A DNA stretch of 64,000 nucleotides from Pseudopyrenochaeta lycopersici (GCA_003313425.1 NHZP01000028.1:62001-126000); one strand, 5' to 3'. Shown: positions 8,960 through 22,489, counted from the stretch's first letter. The notes: generated from the letters alone by a model not told the origin. Translations and numbers: made by a program.

Positions 8960-10876
8960 TTATGCCTTTCTTCTAAATCTACAACACGGCTCACCACAGA
9001 GACACGCCTTGTCCAGCCCAGTCCAATACTTGTCACCATAATCGACAGTTATCTCCGCTCCCGCCACCACTCCCTTACTAACAAGGATTATCCGCTCCGT
9101 GTCCATCCAGGTAAACGTCGAGAACTTCGCGTTCGGCTTGCAGCTATGGTTCACGAAGCGCGTGTGGTTACCCACTCGTCCCTGCCAGATCTGATAGCTG
9201 GATAGCGGTGTGGCACCATCCATTACGTCTAGATCCCTGACACCTTTCGTTATCAAGCCGACGAATTCACCGATTGCGGCTCTACACACAAAGGGCGTGA
9301 GGGCTATAAGCCCGTTGTTTCGTCCATCAGGTGTGCGGTATACTTGGACTGGGAGTGGCTTGCGCATTACGCAGCCAAAGAGTTGCGGGAAGCAGTGACA
9401 CGAGTTCGATTTCGGATCATCCGATTGCTGCTGCCCGCACCTAGGGCAGATATACACGTCGTTCTTTCGTGCAACAGCGTCTGCTCCTGGTATCCACCGT
9501 GGGTCTTCGCAACCCCAGGCCACATCGTCGATAATGGACTCGTCGATATTCTCAAAGTTGAAGAACGGGTCGAAAGATAGATAGGTTTGCCTTAAAGGCA
9601 CTGGAGCCGAACCGTCCTCGAACACAACCCAATCGTGTGGATGGCCCGTATACTGAAGCTTTGTAGACTCTCCAATAATGGTGAGCAGTTGACGCCAGTT
9701 CGGATGCAGCGTGTCTGCCGCGACCTCGAGTCTCTTTCGCAGATTCTGCAGTCTTCTGACGGCGTCCTTGTCAAAGCTCACGCGATATTTGCAGAAGCGG
9801 TAGATTCCCATGCCTGCAAAGACAAGGGCGGCCCAGCCTGCCGCATCTTTGATTTCCTTGTAGGCACGCCAAATGGCCATTTTGTTGCGCAATTCCTTCT
9901 CAGACCACCCGAAGTCGAGACATGCTTCCATGAGCGTTGCTTGTCGATGTTTTGTTACAGAAAGCTCAGGTGTATCTGCCGTGCGAAGTTGGACCTGCTC
10001 GTCGAACACTTCTGTCCATCGTGCTTGCACGATTATCTCAATCGAGCGGCCAATTCGGCTTGCTTCTGTCACCTTGCGGCAGAAAAAATTCATATGGTTA
10101 AATGAGACGTTTATGTGTAGTAATCCTGGGTCGCTGAGGGCTCCCATTGCCACCATGTCCGCTGGCGTCTGTCGAGGAGTTATACTATCACTGCCGGCAG
10201 GCGCAATCTGGAACTGCTCAAAGATAGCTTTTGGGTCCAGGTTCAAATATCCGTGGATCTGCTCCCAGATACCGATGATCAGCTTGTCGAGCGTCAAGGG
10301 CTGAAAAATGAACTTGTCAGACTCAACCTTTCTCCGCTTGGGCAAGCTGCGAGCCTCAGCTTGTATCTGACGCTGGTGCTCGCTTGGATCTTCTTGGACA
10401 AGTTCACGGTCCGCTATCCGCAGGCCGCCAGTGCCTTTTCTGCGCAAGCTATCTGGTGTTGCATCGCTGTATAATTGCTCGTCCCGGGAAAATTCTGAGG
10501 CTAGTTGGGAGTCCTGCTCATCGGTTAGCGATGCCACGTCATGATTGGACGAGTTTGTTGCTAGACTCCGCGACGGAGCGGGAGTCAATATTCCGCTCAA
10601 GTCCAATGTCCTCTTTAAAGCAGGTTAGCTCCAGCTTTCGTGGTTGTGATAGAGTTCAAGGATACATACTGATGCGATACGTTCGGAGCGCGTGGATGTC
10701 CTTGCATCGCCTTGACCGTCATTTCTGTCCTCCAGGAAAGCCTCGACGCGCAAGATGGGATGGGTGAGACTTTGTATTTGTGGCCATTCGATGTTGACAT
10801 TCGACCTTGCAAGATGCTCTTGTATGGCGCGCACGATGCACTCGGAGAGCCCATTGATATGTTCGAGTGCAACCAT
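8960..10876 (-). CDS. SET-domain protein (putative lysine methyltransferase), two exons
   Basis: Model: complement(join(8960..10612,10670..10876)), 619 residues. The 57-bp intron has donor GTATGT, branch-like CTAAC and an AAAG acceptor, and joins in phase 0. Without it the second exon has no ATG. The C-terminal SET core shows RFVNHSCKPNAKF (the NHSCxPN AdoMet-binding motif) and AEITVDYGDKYW. A post-SET cysteine cluster (CLCGEPCC) follows. A CPRC...CHC cysteine cluster precedes the SET core. The long central region (about residues 150-400) is conserved-looking but has no named domain. It probably methylates lysine on histone or other proteins; the substrate is unknown. The nearest neighbours are TEs and the BOR1-like gene, with no operon-like link. 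Confidence 0.85.
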
Positions 10877-11951
10877 GTTGGAAACGGATTTTTCTCCGAG
10901 TAATGGAGCGCGAAGCCGGCTCTAGTTTCTGACAGGACACCTTCGGTTGCTGCTGCCAGGAGCTACCGTCAGCTGCAGCAGACACGCGACAACGTTGATG
11001 GGATTGTGTTCGCAGTCGGGTGTACTTCGTGGGCAATGCAAAAACATATGAATCAGCTCGGCCGCAGCCCTCGAACGGAGCGGTACGAAAACGCGTCGGA
11101 AGAAGTAGAGGGCTGCAAGAACGGGTCAGAGACCTTGTGACGGCCGGAATGTCCGACAGGTTCCTTTGGTCCTCTTTTCATATCAAATACGACGAACGGT
11201 CTCGTCGATCGGCGAGGAAACTGGATGCTTCGGGATCGAAGTTGGTTGGGTCACATGCTTGGCTGTACCTGATCGGGCGGCCTCCTCATCTTGTGTCGGT
11301 GCGTCACAAAAGCCGCGACGCATCGCTACCACCGGCTGGAGGCAGACTGTCGCGCGCTGTGGACGCAAAAGCAAAGCGTCACGAGGCTTAGGCGACACCT
11401 GAAGCAATCTAAACCCGCAAACTTATGACGGCATCTAAATCACTGTTAGTTTCATTGCGCGCAAAGGTCCTACAGTCGCAGACCGCTGTCTGCCCGAGCA
11501 GAAGATCTGCTCGGCTCCAAAGACTGCATTCACTAATTAGCCCCGGATAGGGCGCTTCCTGCAGCGGACCCAGGAGCGAAGGACGTGCATCACGCTCAGA
11601 CGTCATGTTCGAGCCTGCCAATCGCCCAACGTCTTCCTTACAAACGAAGCTTACCATGGACATATAATTTTTTGAAGGTGTAATAGTGGTCGCCTTTGCA
11701 CTGCAGCTGTTTCGGCACCTATAAGGATGCGCATACACGCACAATATCGAAGGTGCTGGAAGCTGTTGCTAACGTTGGGCAACAAGCGAGTTGACGCTCT
11801 GACGCTGGGGCCTTCCTAGCGAGATGCACTAAGCCCGCCAGTCCCCCCAACGCATCTGCAAAATTGTTCCCACACTTGGATAGTGCGAAGACGCCGTTCC
11901 TAGTAATACAAACGGAGAGAAACTCCAGCACAAATAACGTCGCCGCTTTTT
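10877..11951. other. Intergenic region between divergent SET and BOR1-like genes
   Basis: There is no supported gene. The two neighbouring genes are transcribed away from each other, so this segment should contain both promoters. Confidence 0.6.
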
Positions 11952-11959
11952 TATATAAA
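11952..11959 (+). promoter_or_regulatory. Candidate TATA box of the BOR1-like gene
   Basis: TATATAAA lies 188 bp upstream of the chosen ATG (12147). It is followed by a pyrimidine-rich leader (about 12020-12130), a common layout for highly expressed fungal genes. No transcript data are available. Confidence 0.4.
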
Positions 11960-12146
11960 GCTTGCCTTGCTCATCAGATCCAGTACACCACCATCGTCAT
12001 CGCTCGCAGGATCATCCCATTTAAGCTTCTCTTTTGATCCTTTGGACTTTCCTCCTTCTTTGCGTCCTTTGCCTGCCTCACTGGCCCTCTTGGCCCAGGC
12101 GCTTTCGTTTCTACTAGCACCTTCTTTAGCGCACCTAGACTACAAG

Positions 12147-14475
12147 ATGGACTCATCCACAGAGCCCAAGAACCATTTGACGACAATCAATACGGGAGGC
12201 CCATACACATTTCAAAATCAGCGAGGATGGCGACGATGGCGTATACTGAGACCTGGCCTTGGCATGTATCACGATATTAAGCGGCGACTGCCCTGGTACT
12301 GGAGCGACATCAAGGACGGCCTCAACTATCGCGTCTTCGTGAGTACAATCCGTATGTACTTTGTAAAGTAAGTCGGGCACCTTCATCGATGCAAACTTAT
12401 TGCTGACAAGCAGCGTCCTGCCTGCTCTCGCCTTCACCCTTGACATGTACCGGCGTACCGGCGATTTCTTTGGCATTAATGAAGCGCTATTCTCGTCTGC
12501 GCTCGCGGCCATGGTCTTCAGCCTTCTCGGGGCGCAGCCTCTCACTATTGTCGGTGTCACTGGTCTGATCGCGCTTTTCAACTACACCATCTACGACATC
12601 ATTATTCAATATGAGCCCGCTATATATCCGCAGTTCATGGCATGGGTTGGTATCTGGGCGGCAGTCTTTCACTGGATAGTGGCCTTGGGCAACTTCTGTG
12701 ACTACATGGCCTATGTGACTGACTTCTCCAGCGAGGCTTTCGGCATGTACGTAGGTATTATCTATATGGGTATGTATACCACTCCACCACTATCAGCGTC
12801 TCATGCGCTAACGCACGGATGCAGTCAAGGGCGTAGAGGAACTCGTCTATCTATTCGAAGTCTCAGGATACGACGGCGGCTACCTCTCCTGCATAATTGC
12901 CGTTTTTTATTTTGTCTCTGTCTATGGGCTCGAGAAACTTGGAAGCAGTATTCTCTGGAAGCCATGGTTCCGTGGCATTCTCGCTGATTACTCCTTTGTC
13001 TTCCCCACTCTATTCTGGGTTGGATTTGCCCACTTCCCAGGGAGACTGGCCAAGACGGATCTGTATTTCTTGCCGACCGTCGGGGCCTTCGAGCCGACGC
13101 AGCCCAGGAATTGGGTCATCGACTTTTGGAACTTGAATGTGGAATGGGTCTTTGTTGCTCTACCCTTTGGCTTCTTAATGATGCTTCTGTTCTACTATGA
13201 TCATGTAAGTGTTCCGTACTCAAGTGTTATGCGCTTTCTTCCTGTTCGGTAATCTTGATTTACTACATCTACGCTAAAATTTGACTAATTTGAGACAACA
13301 GAACGTATCCTCACTCACGGCTCAAGCGCGTCAATTTCCCCTGAAGAAGCCGGCCGGTTTCCACTGGGACTTCTTTCTTCTGGGATGCACCTGCTTCGTC
13401 GGTGGCGTCATCGGACTGCCTCTACCCAACGGCCTAGTGCCTCAAGCTCCAGTCCACACGGATTCACTGACTGTCTACGAAACCCGTCTCGACGTCATCA
13501 AAACCACTGGCGGGGATGAGATCAGGAAACCTCTCGTGGTAGCTACGGAAGTGGTAGAGCAGCGCGTCAGCCACTTCCTGATGGGCATGGCGCTCTGGGG
13601 AACCATGACGGGCCCGCTGCTCACTGTTTTGTCCATCATGCCCGCCGCCGTCTTTGCGGGTGTGTTCTTCGTCATCGGTGTGAGTGAACTCAGTTCATTT
13701 CTTCCCCATTTCCCCATCTGTGAACGGAACTGACAAATCACTCTTACAGTGGGGCTCCATTGAAACGAACGGAATGCTACATAGGCTGCTGTACCTTTGG
13801 TCCGAGCAACGCTTCCTGCAACCTAACAATCCGCTCAACATGATCTCACGCCGCAAGGTCTTCCTCTACTGGCTACTTCAAGCCATTGGTGTGGTCGCTA
13901 CAGTAGCCATCTCACAAACCATCGCTGCCATCGGTTTCCCTGTTCTGATCATTGCCCTTATTCCTCTCAGGACCTTCCTCATGCCCCGCTGGTTCACGGT
14001 TCACGAGCTCAGTGTTCTCGATGATCTCACTGCGAACAACAAGTGCGTGCTGGCTAGTTTTGGCGGCACCCCAGCCAAGATGCAGACCGCCGCTGACTCA
14101 GGCGATGACTCATCAGGCGAGGACAAGGGCTCTGGTGACAACCACAACGAGTCAGATATCGACCTTGAGTGCGCCGAGACCACTGGCACCGATCACGAGC
14201 ATCGCAGGGTGAGACGCCACTCTTCTGAAAGGAAGTCCTGGGACCGGCATCGTCGGAGTCGCAGCGCGGCTCGTCAGCGTGTTGGCAGCATTACGAGACA
14301 GACGCTGCATAGGCCGACTACAAGGGAGGAGCGAGAAGAGGAGCACATGCATCCGGTGAATGTTTCCGAGCTTACCGAGGAGGAGAAACAGGCTCTCGGT
14401 GCCACGGAGCATGGCAGGTCCGTAGTGCGTGCCCACAGGCAGCGTGCGGGTAGTTTCACAATAGGCGGCATTTAG
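12147..14475 (+). CDS. BOR1: BOR1-like borate/anion transporter (SLC4/HCO3 family), five exons
   Basis: Model: join(12147..12367,12414..12769,12825..13204,13302..13679,13750..14475), 686 residues. Each junction keeps the family reading: MYFVN/VLPALAF, GIIYM/VKGVEEL, FYYDH/NVSSL, FFVIG/WGSIE. Donors are GTAAGT, GTATGT, GTAAGT and GTGAGT. Hallmarks include LPALAFTLDMYRRTGDFFGINEAL, LGAQPLTIVGVTGL and DHNVSSLTAQ, with about ten or more membrane segments. The product should sit in the plasma membrane and export borate or exchange anions. The hydrophilic C-terminal tail (from about residue 550) is rich in D/S and then R/H/S. An in-frame ATG lies upstream at 11967, but the extension is leader-like. 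Neighbours are unrelated. Confidence 0.93.
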
Positions 14476-14507
14476 GAGAGATTTGAAACATCAGCAGCAT
14501 GTCATTG

Positions 14508-14608
14508 ACTTGCTTGAGGCGGAGAAGGAGGCACTAGGCGTGGTAGAGGGTAATAGAGCTCCTGAACCGGCTCACAGGCAGCATGCGGCGTCGATCACGA
14601 GATATGGG
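14508..14608 (+). repeat. Diverged second copy of the BOR1-like C-terminal segment, beyond the stop
   Basis: Thirty bases after the BOR1-like stop the sequence reads DLLEAEKEALGVVEG...AHRQHAASITRYG. This parallels the last coded stretch ELTEEEKQALGATEHG...AHRQRAGSFTIGG. A third, shorter echo (RQRVGSITRQ) lies earlier in the tail. It is outside the predicted gene and appears to be a tandem duplication of the tail, or a former longer C-terminus. Confidence 0.55.
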
Positions 14609-15152
14609 ACCCATAACCACAAGAATAGAAGTAACTTGGCGAAGGTACAGAACATAAGCGAAGGCGCAAAGGGGAAGCGGTTGACATATATAAAGACAAG
14701 CCATCAAAAACTTCATAACAAGGTAATGGTCAGCTTGTGAGTAGGATTTTCTATCGTCTATCAAAACCATTGAAATGGAAAGAATTCTTCTAGCATTAAA
14801 TTCCGTTTTCTCTCTTCTCTCTTCTCTATTAGACGCACTGTCTGATACCTTACCTCCACCGTTTGAACGCGGCCATGCGTGCAATGAGTGAGTGCACTGG
14901 TCTCGTCACCGGTCGCCTTTTCGACATGGACGTACTGACCTCGTCTCTCGTGTCCGCCCCACACATCACTTTTTGAATATATTAAGGCCGTATATGCAAC
15001 TACTGAGTGGGTTGTACACTTCTAGCCTTGCATGGCAGAATATAGAGAGGATGGTGCTGGCAGAGATGCGAACAATCCAGAGAATTGATTGATTTGGTTG
15101 ATTCTTGATCTAGGTCCAACGTCCCTACGATTGCTCAGAGATGGCGCTGTTG
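14609..15152. other. Intergenic
   Basis: No gene is supported. The region separates the BOR1-like gene from a hAT relic. Confidence 0.5.
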
Positions 15153-16708
15153 TTTCCCACAAGAGGTTGCCAACTATGTTGGAGGCTTTGATGTACAGGA
15201 TTTGTGATATGCTGCTGTTACTGTAGCTGGCTAGTTGACAATAGTCATGCCCTCCGCGAGTTCGAAACGCCAGCTCTCCGCGATAGAATAGCGTACGCCA
15301 ATCGAGAGGCAGCAGAAGCGTTACGGGTAAGTCAAAATAGTGTTGCAAGCTTTGTTATGAGGCTTTATCGCCGTCTAGAGCCGCAGGTTGTCTACGCGCT
15401 GTCACAATCTATTAGCCAAATCAAAATTAGCTTCGACGGATGGACGACAAAGGGTGGCAAATGTGGCATTTTTGGTATCGTAGCTCACTACACTGACAAT
15501 TCTGGCAACGTCAGGGACCTTCCTATCGCCCTGTCGCAGCTTATAGGGGTTAATACTGGCGGGAGGGTTACTGATATTGTAGCAAAAACGCTGCAGCAGT
15601 TCAGTATCGATCGCTCGAAGTTGGGTTACTTCATACTCGATAACATGTTCTCTAACAATCGAGCCATCTCTAAACTCGCTCAGATATACAGCTTTGACCC
15701 CATCCATCGTCGCCTCCGTTGCGGGCCTCATACGCTAAATCTTGTCGGCCAGATGATCATGTTTGGATTGGACGAGCAAGCATACAACAATGATCTAGAA
15801 GAGCATGATAATGAGGCACAATACCTGTAAGGTTGGCGGTGTAACAGTCTGCTAGGCGTGTTGATCGGCATTATCAACTACATTAACACGCCTCAACAGC
15901 ATGATCTATTCGCATCGTTACAGCGTTCACTTAACGCTTAATCCTACGCACGAACAGAAACGATACTACAGCCAACCAGACCTGTAGTTACGCGATGGAA
16001 CATCAAGACGTCTTTGAGCCCACAGTTCAACTATCAGAAACTTTTAACCTACACGCTAGCACTCATATCAATCGGATCGCCCGCGACGACGCATATGCTC
16101 GATCACGTAACAACAAACTGTCTGCAGCGCCATCTTGGATGCGATCAAATGGGCTTACAACAGCAGATTGGGTAGTCATTACTGAGTATATTGAGATGCT
16201 GAAACCACTGAAGGAGTCCACAAGACGCCTTGCGGCTCGCGGCACGCTAGGCGGCTTTGGCGCCATATATGAGCTTACGAAGCTACATTTCTCACCTACA
16301 ACCACGTTGACTATAACATTAACGGCGCACCTCAGGACCACCTATCTATTAACCAAAACGCTGCTTGGCTAAAAACAAACAAAGTATTTTGAGAAACTTG
16401 ACGAGTCGCCTGCCTACTACAGCGCCGCCCGCCCCCACCCGCACCATAAGAACTACTGCCCAAAAAGCCGGCGTAAGAAGCCCCAGCGACCAGCTCCAAA
16501 CGATACTGGCCTACAACAGCTTTGGGCCCGGTACAAGCCCCCAGCGCCAACTACCGCACGCCCACAGCCCCCGCGACCAGGCGGTACCGACGACGCAACC
16601 GCGGCGCCCGCCAACGCAGAGCCCACGACGGACCCCGAGAGACCGGACACAGACGAACTCGATCGCTGGCGGCGATTTGAGCAAGCATGGAAAAACGAGG
16701 GTGCTGGT
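15153..16708 (+). pseudogene. hAT-family transposase relic
   Basis: Three frame-shifted pieces in order make a hAT protein. 15204-15830 has KISFDGWTTKGG (first D), YFILDNMFSNN (second D) and RRLRCGPHTLNL. 15995-16372 has GLTTADWVVITEYIEMLKPLKEST and GAIYELTKL. From about 16380 to 16705 the reading is YFEKLDESPAYYSAA...LQQLWARYK. Stops and shifts at about 15230, 15830, 15940 and 16370 break it. The BED finger and the hATC domain are missing, and no terminal repeats or target duplication were found, so this is an old fragment. Confidence 0.75.
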
Positions 16709-18242
16709 AAGTAAGAATATTGTTGGAAGGAAGGACAATAATACATTTCGGAACCAGCAACACTCGTCACCAGATGACGAATGCTGCGAGTCAAGCATTT
16801 ATTGCCAAGCTCATTCTTTCGCCCAAAGTCGTAAGAGTTGAACGAAATCACTTTTTGCGTGGCAAAACTGAGCGAAGGGCTTCTATACACTACCTGATAT
16901 ATCTTCTCTATACATTCAAGCAATTAGAGCTAAATCAATTGGAAAATGACGCAGGCAGGTCCATCTGTATTCTGTAAGGCACACTAACCAATGCAACCTG
17001 CTTAATCCGCTTCATCCGCCAGCGATCCTGTAGGGGATTGAAGGCGTTTCTCGTGCTTTGATTTTCTAGAAATCCAAATCAGCCTGCGCTTCAGTCATTA
17101 GATTTAATGACCACATACCTCGTGCCGGGCCTTCTCTTCAGCGGGGTTCTCGTTTTGACTGGCAAGCTTGCTCGGCTTATCAACGAGTATCTTCATACCC
17201 TCGGCATTTTCAGAAGAGTGAGTATGTGGATCTACGGCATTTTAACATAAAAGAGGTCCGTAAAGAGCTTGGAGCCAAACCTTCCTGTGGCTTGACACAT
17301 GTAGCCCTGCCTTTAGTGTATTGAGACATCGAGTCCTTGCTCACTAGGACTTGATATAGATGATCAAACAGGGTAGAAAGAAGTCGTCCGTTTTTGACTG
17401 CTGGCTGCTGGCGCAAGAATGAAAGCGGAAGGACTGTGCAATGTCTCCGTAACTCTGGGTCTGTTTGAGTAATATAAGGGCTCTATGTCGCTCTGTAGGG
17501 TAACGGTTCTACCGCCGTGCCCCGGTCGTGCTAGCGAGTAATCTGCCTTTTTGATCCGATGATTTGCAGGGCGAAGAGGCCAGCCGTTGAGCTATGACAT
17601 ATCTCGCGTCATTGTTTATGATATGAGGGATATACACCAAGAACAATCGGCCTTCATCCCCTTGTTAAATACTTCTCAATTACTCTGGGCGCAGGCTACT
17701 TATTCTTTTTACTGAGGCTGTTCAAAGGCTACCACAGCAACAGAAGAAATAGTATAAGGTACAGTATATATTATTTACGTGGATATGCACGGCGAGAAGT
17801 GGTGTTTGGAGGCATGCTGCCTGGGCAGAAAAGTGTTCGTTGCCACTCTGGGCCCGCACTAGCGCCTAGCGCGGCGGGGAAAAAGGCTACCTGCGTACTT
17901 CCGCTAGACTCCGAACAGAGGGCTCAGGCTTTCAGCGAAACAGGTTTTGGCGCATTCATTTCTACGTAGCAAACGCCCCGAAAGCAGGCTAGCAGGTTGC
18001 TGGGGCACGTTTTGATTGCCTCATGTGTTGCTGGGCATGTGGTCAATTTACAACCATAGGCGTACGATCTCCGCAGGTGTCTGACAAGAGCCCATGCGAG
18101 CGCCAGAGCTAGGTCTACCTTCCGTCTATTAGTACGCAGATTATGACTGTATTGTATGGTGTTGCATGTGTTAAGTTGACATTATTATAAGACCAAAATT
18201 GAAATCGTAGCGTGCAATAAACAGCACTACTCCCACAACGTC
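16709..18242. other. Long intergenic stretch without a supported gene
   Basis: There is no ORF with recognisable features. A weak tRNA-like motif at about 17535-17605 (minus) was examined and rejected. Promoter elements of the arrestin-like gene should lie at the right end. Confidence 0.5.
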
Positions 18243-19559
18243 ATGTCGCAACGATTGCATGCAACTCTGCACTTTAGTAACGCCTTATATGAGAACGACG
18301 GCGCGACTCCGATATTCCTAAGAAGCAGAGGCATCAAAGGCTTCTTGCGTGTCCAGGGGAACTCTAATACACGATTTGACTTGGTAAAACTTGTTTTAGA
18401 AGGTAAATTGCGGAATAGCGTATTTTGATATCATTGTGAGCGAGGCTGATGGCAAGCAGGAACGTTGATGAATGTCATTACCAACTACGCCTTTGAATCC
18501 CGCCTACCATTCGAACTATCTATTAGAGATAATGCAAGTGGGATATTCTGCATGTTTTCTATCTGCACTGACAGTTTCTAGATTCTTACAGTTACAGATA
18601 TCCTGGATTTCGGTAGTGGGAGACCCGACTCCCATGACAGCAATTGCTGGACCTTTCCCATCAACTTCCAGTTCAGCGAAAACTTAAGGAGACACATTCT
18701 CCACGAGTCCGAATTACAGTCGCTCTACTCCGACTTGCCATCTTCCGTCGCTGTGAAATTTTACAAAAACGGGCAGTCTGGCCAATCGTGTTCCGAAGGA
18801 GGGTCGCACATCAGATACACTGTGAATGCCTGGATCTTCTGCGGTCGATCCGTCCATGGGACAGTTTCGAGGGGCATCCAGATCTATGGCTGTGTAGATT
18901 CGCTACCGCCACCCATCTGCCTGGAAGATTTCCCGGGGGAATACTTATGCAGGCAAGGAAAGAGCTTATCTAAAATCCTGTCTCTCACAGAGTGCCGGCT
19001 GTCGATAAGCATTCCAGAACCTCGACCGGTCGAGGTTCGACCATGTGAGGGCGCAAATTTAGCCAGCTTCTTCATGCGAGCTGTGCTGCAAACGAAACGG
19101 GACAAGCCGATTGCATCGCCCAGACCCTTCCATCTGCAAATTACTTGGGCACTCAAGACCCATACCTTTGCCTCAGTCACCAAACGACGGCTGGCTCCCA
19201 TCGCTCAAGAAGCCTTACTTTCTCCGTTCCTGAAAGAAATACTGAGCATTGGGAGGCTTCAGAATCGCAAGCTGAAGCTTCCACATTGGCAGAGACATCC
19301 TATAGAGCCAGCCAAATGGGTGCAGGATACGACTTTATGGTTACCCGTCATAGAAAGTTCCTACCCTTTGCCTTCGTTTTTCACGCCGTATGTCACAAGA
19401 AGATATAGCGTAGCTATGCATTTAGAGATCTCTGGTGAAAATCAAGGGAAAGCAGGCTTCGATCTCAACGTCCCGATCCAGATCGTCTACATTGAGCCTT
19501 GCGCTACGGGAGTAGGTTTAGAGGAGGAGACATACCATGTACCAGTATACGTGCCATGA
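18243..19559 (+). CDS. Arrestin-like protein, three exons
   Basis: Model: join(18243..18402,18460..18537,18598..19559), 399 residues. Intron 1 (57 bp) has GTAAAT and a GCTGAT branch-like site. Intron 2 (60 bp) has donor GTGGGA and branch CTGAC; an alternative acceptor at 18591 is also in frame. The protein starts LHATLHFSNALYENDGATPIFLRSRGIKGFL. It continues with beta-rich stretches such as INFQFSEN, IRYTVNAWI, SISIPEPRPVE and YSVAMHLEIS, the pattern of the fungal arrestin N/C fold. Arrestin-like adaptors recruit ubiquitin ligases to membrane transporters. No PPxY motif is evident, so that role is only inferred. A (TAC)n microsatellite begins 69 bp after the stop. Confidence 0.65.
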
Positions 19560-19627
19560 ACGTTTGTTGGTTTCGCCGAAAGTACTTCCGATAGCAAAAG
19601 ACTACACTGCTGCTCCCAAAAGTGGTT

Positions 19628-20559
<932 letters not shown>

Positions 20560-22044
20560 TCACCCACCCACCGACCCACCCAAGCAATCCTTCAAAAACC
20601 ACGGTACATAGACATCATGCACCCAAACACAGACCCTCCTTAGCCCCGAAAGCACCTGATAGCACCCCTCGATCGTCGCTGTGTTTCCAAAATCCGTTTC
20701 ACCACCCACGATCTTGATATCATGCTCACCATCGATGGCAAAGATCAGCGAATACCGCCCGCCAACTGTCATAATGAGCGGTAGCGGCATGGATACCACA
20801 TTCCGTTGAGACGGCGGGAGTAAGGTGCGCAGGCGGTTGAAGTGGGTAGCGGCCCAGAGGGAGAGCTGGACCATGGCTTCAGACTCTTTTCCATCTGGTG
20901 TCTTGGTTTCAATGGAGACGGCGATGGGCGAGAATTGTAGGCGTGGATTCGAGTTGTTGACGTGGTTTATGCTACTGTTACTGTTGTTCATGCGCGCCAG
21001 GCGGTCTTTGACGAGTCCGAAAGGGACCAGAGCTTCATTAGCAACAAGTGCGAAGTCAACTAGCTTGGACTCTGTATCAAGGTCTCGAGTTTTTGGTACA
21101 AATTTGCTGTCTGGCCTCACTGAGGTAACGTTCTCCTGCTGAATCCCGTCGACTTGTTTGACAACGGCCTTCAGCATCGGGAGCTGGACGTTGCCATTCC
21201 AACTGGCTTCAATAGCCGGGGTTCTGATGTGGTTCAGTGTGTCGTCTCGGATATCCCTCATCGTCTCTAACTCTTGCAGCAGCCGCGCCGTTGAGCGTCG
21301 CTCATCTGGGCGCTTGGTCCACCACCAATCCTTTGTTCTTGGTTGGAGCTTGGCAAATTCTTCCTTGACCTCCATCGGTATAATTTGCACGCCGTGCTGA
21401 TAGTCTTCGACATCATACCACAGCTGTCGCACTTCTTCCGGTAGCTGCTCAGCAGCCATGGTCTTCCTGACGACCTCCTTCTCTAGCATGCGCAGATCGG
21501 CCATAGTCTTCACCGGACTCTGGGACCGCGCCCTGGACGATTTGGTTGGGCTCGAGGACCGTAGTGTTGCCTTGCTAAAGATGCTGGCTGAATCGAACTG
21601 CGACCAGGACGCTGAACGTACTTCTGAATCGACTGATTGATTCTCCGAAGACGAGGGCAGGACCACAAGGGCGGAATGGCGGGGAGGAGGCAGTTCAGTA
21701 TTGCCATCGACTGTTTCTGGGTCGTCCGCCTCCTTCGTAATGTACTCTTTCGTCACATATTTTGCATCGCCCTCCGATATCTTCAGTGCCGTGACGTCTG
21801 CTGTTACCTCCTCCTGCCTCCTCCTCGCCAACCTCGTCAGCCGCTCTGTTTGCGCGCCCCGTTGTGGCCGTGTGCGGTTCATTCGCATCGATCGTCGCGT
21901 TCGTGGAGCAGCGTATGCGGATTTGGGCGAGCTATGAGCGGAGCACGAGTGTGGTACAGGCTGGGCGGGGAGCTGCTCCGACGGGGCGCGACTTGCGAAG
22001 ACCTGCGCAAGCCACGACTCGATGCTGCGCGGGCCCATGTACAT
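20560..22044 (-). CDS. PD-(D/E)XK nuclease-like domain protein (fungal family)
   Basis: This single-exon ORF of 494 residues starts at the ATG at 22044. The N-terminal half is low-complexity and basic/serine-rich (MRMNRTRPQRGAQ; SSSPTKSSRARSQSP). The C-terminal half resembles the fungal PD-(D/E)XK nuclease-like family: WWWTKRPDER, LPMLKAVVKQVDG, ESKLVDFALVAN, SPIAVSIETK (candidate ExK) and MVQLSLWAATHFNRLR. The family is abundant, often strain-specific, and of unknown biological role; nuclease activity is predicted from fold only. The last residues (WVHDVYVPWFLKD) look like a natural family end. It is flanked on both sides by non-coding and RIP-affected DNA. Confidence 0.75.
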   Translation of the reverse strand: MYMGPRSIESWLAQVFASRAPSEQLPAQPVPHSCSAHSSPKSAYAAPRTRRSMRMNRTRPQRGAQTERLTRLARRRQEEVTADVTALKISEGDAKYVTKEYITKEADDPETVDGNTELPPPRHSALVVLPSSSENQSVDSEVRSASWSQFDSASIFSKATLRSSSPTKSSRARSQSPVKTMADLRMLEKEVVRKTMAAEQLPEEVRQLWYDVEDYQHGVQIIPMEVKEEFAKLQPRTKDWWWTKRPDERRSTARLLQELETMRDIRDDTLNHIRTPAIEASWNGNVQLPMLKAVVKQVDGIQQENVTSVRPDSKFVPKTRDLDTESKLVDFALVANEALVPFGLVKDRLARMNNSNSSINHVNNSNPRLQFSPIAVSIETKTPDGKESEAMVQLSLWAATHFNRLRTLLPPSQRNVVSMPLPLIMTVGGRYSLIFAIDGEHDIKIVGGETDFGNTATIEGCYQVLSGLRRVCVWVHDVYVPWFLKDCLGGSVGG

Positions 22045-22059
22045 ATTAGGCAGCTATAA

Positions 22060-22489
22060 GGAACAATGGTTATCCACGATAGCCGTGTGTTGCGACGGCG
22101 GAGAACAGGATGTGAGTGAGGTTGTGCGCTGCTCGCTGTTGCTTTGTTGGTGTTCGCAGTTGTCGGGGCAGCGACGCCCTAGGACCGCGGCTTGGCTGAC
22201 AGCACCATCACCGACTTCATGACAAGCCCCGTGTCGACTGCAGTTATGCCGTGCTTAGCGGACAATCCGAGCGGCGAAATGAATTTCACGAATACCGGAT
22301 CACGATGAGCGCGGCACTGTACAAAGGAGCTCGTTATTTATTGAGTCCCCGCACTGGCCATCCCCACCTAAAACACTTGAGGTGATGCCTTTCACGCGGA
22401 AAGCAAAATAAACCGCACTGCAAAATAACCGAGGATGCCCCGCGTTCCCCAACACCACACAAATCACCACCAAAACAATGAATTATAGG
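22060..22489. other. Intergenic
   Basis: Upstream region of the PD-(D/E)XK gene. No other feature is supported. The GC content falls sharply toward the RIP-affected relic at the right. Confidence 0.5.

Noticed and set aside
17535..17605. tRNA-Cys-like stretch on the minus strand (A-box TAGCTCAACGG, CTGCAAATC loop)
   Set aside because: No acceptor stem, and the B box (GGATCAAAAAGG) is poor; it cannot fold as a tRNA.
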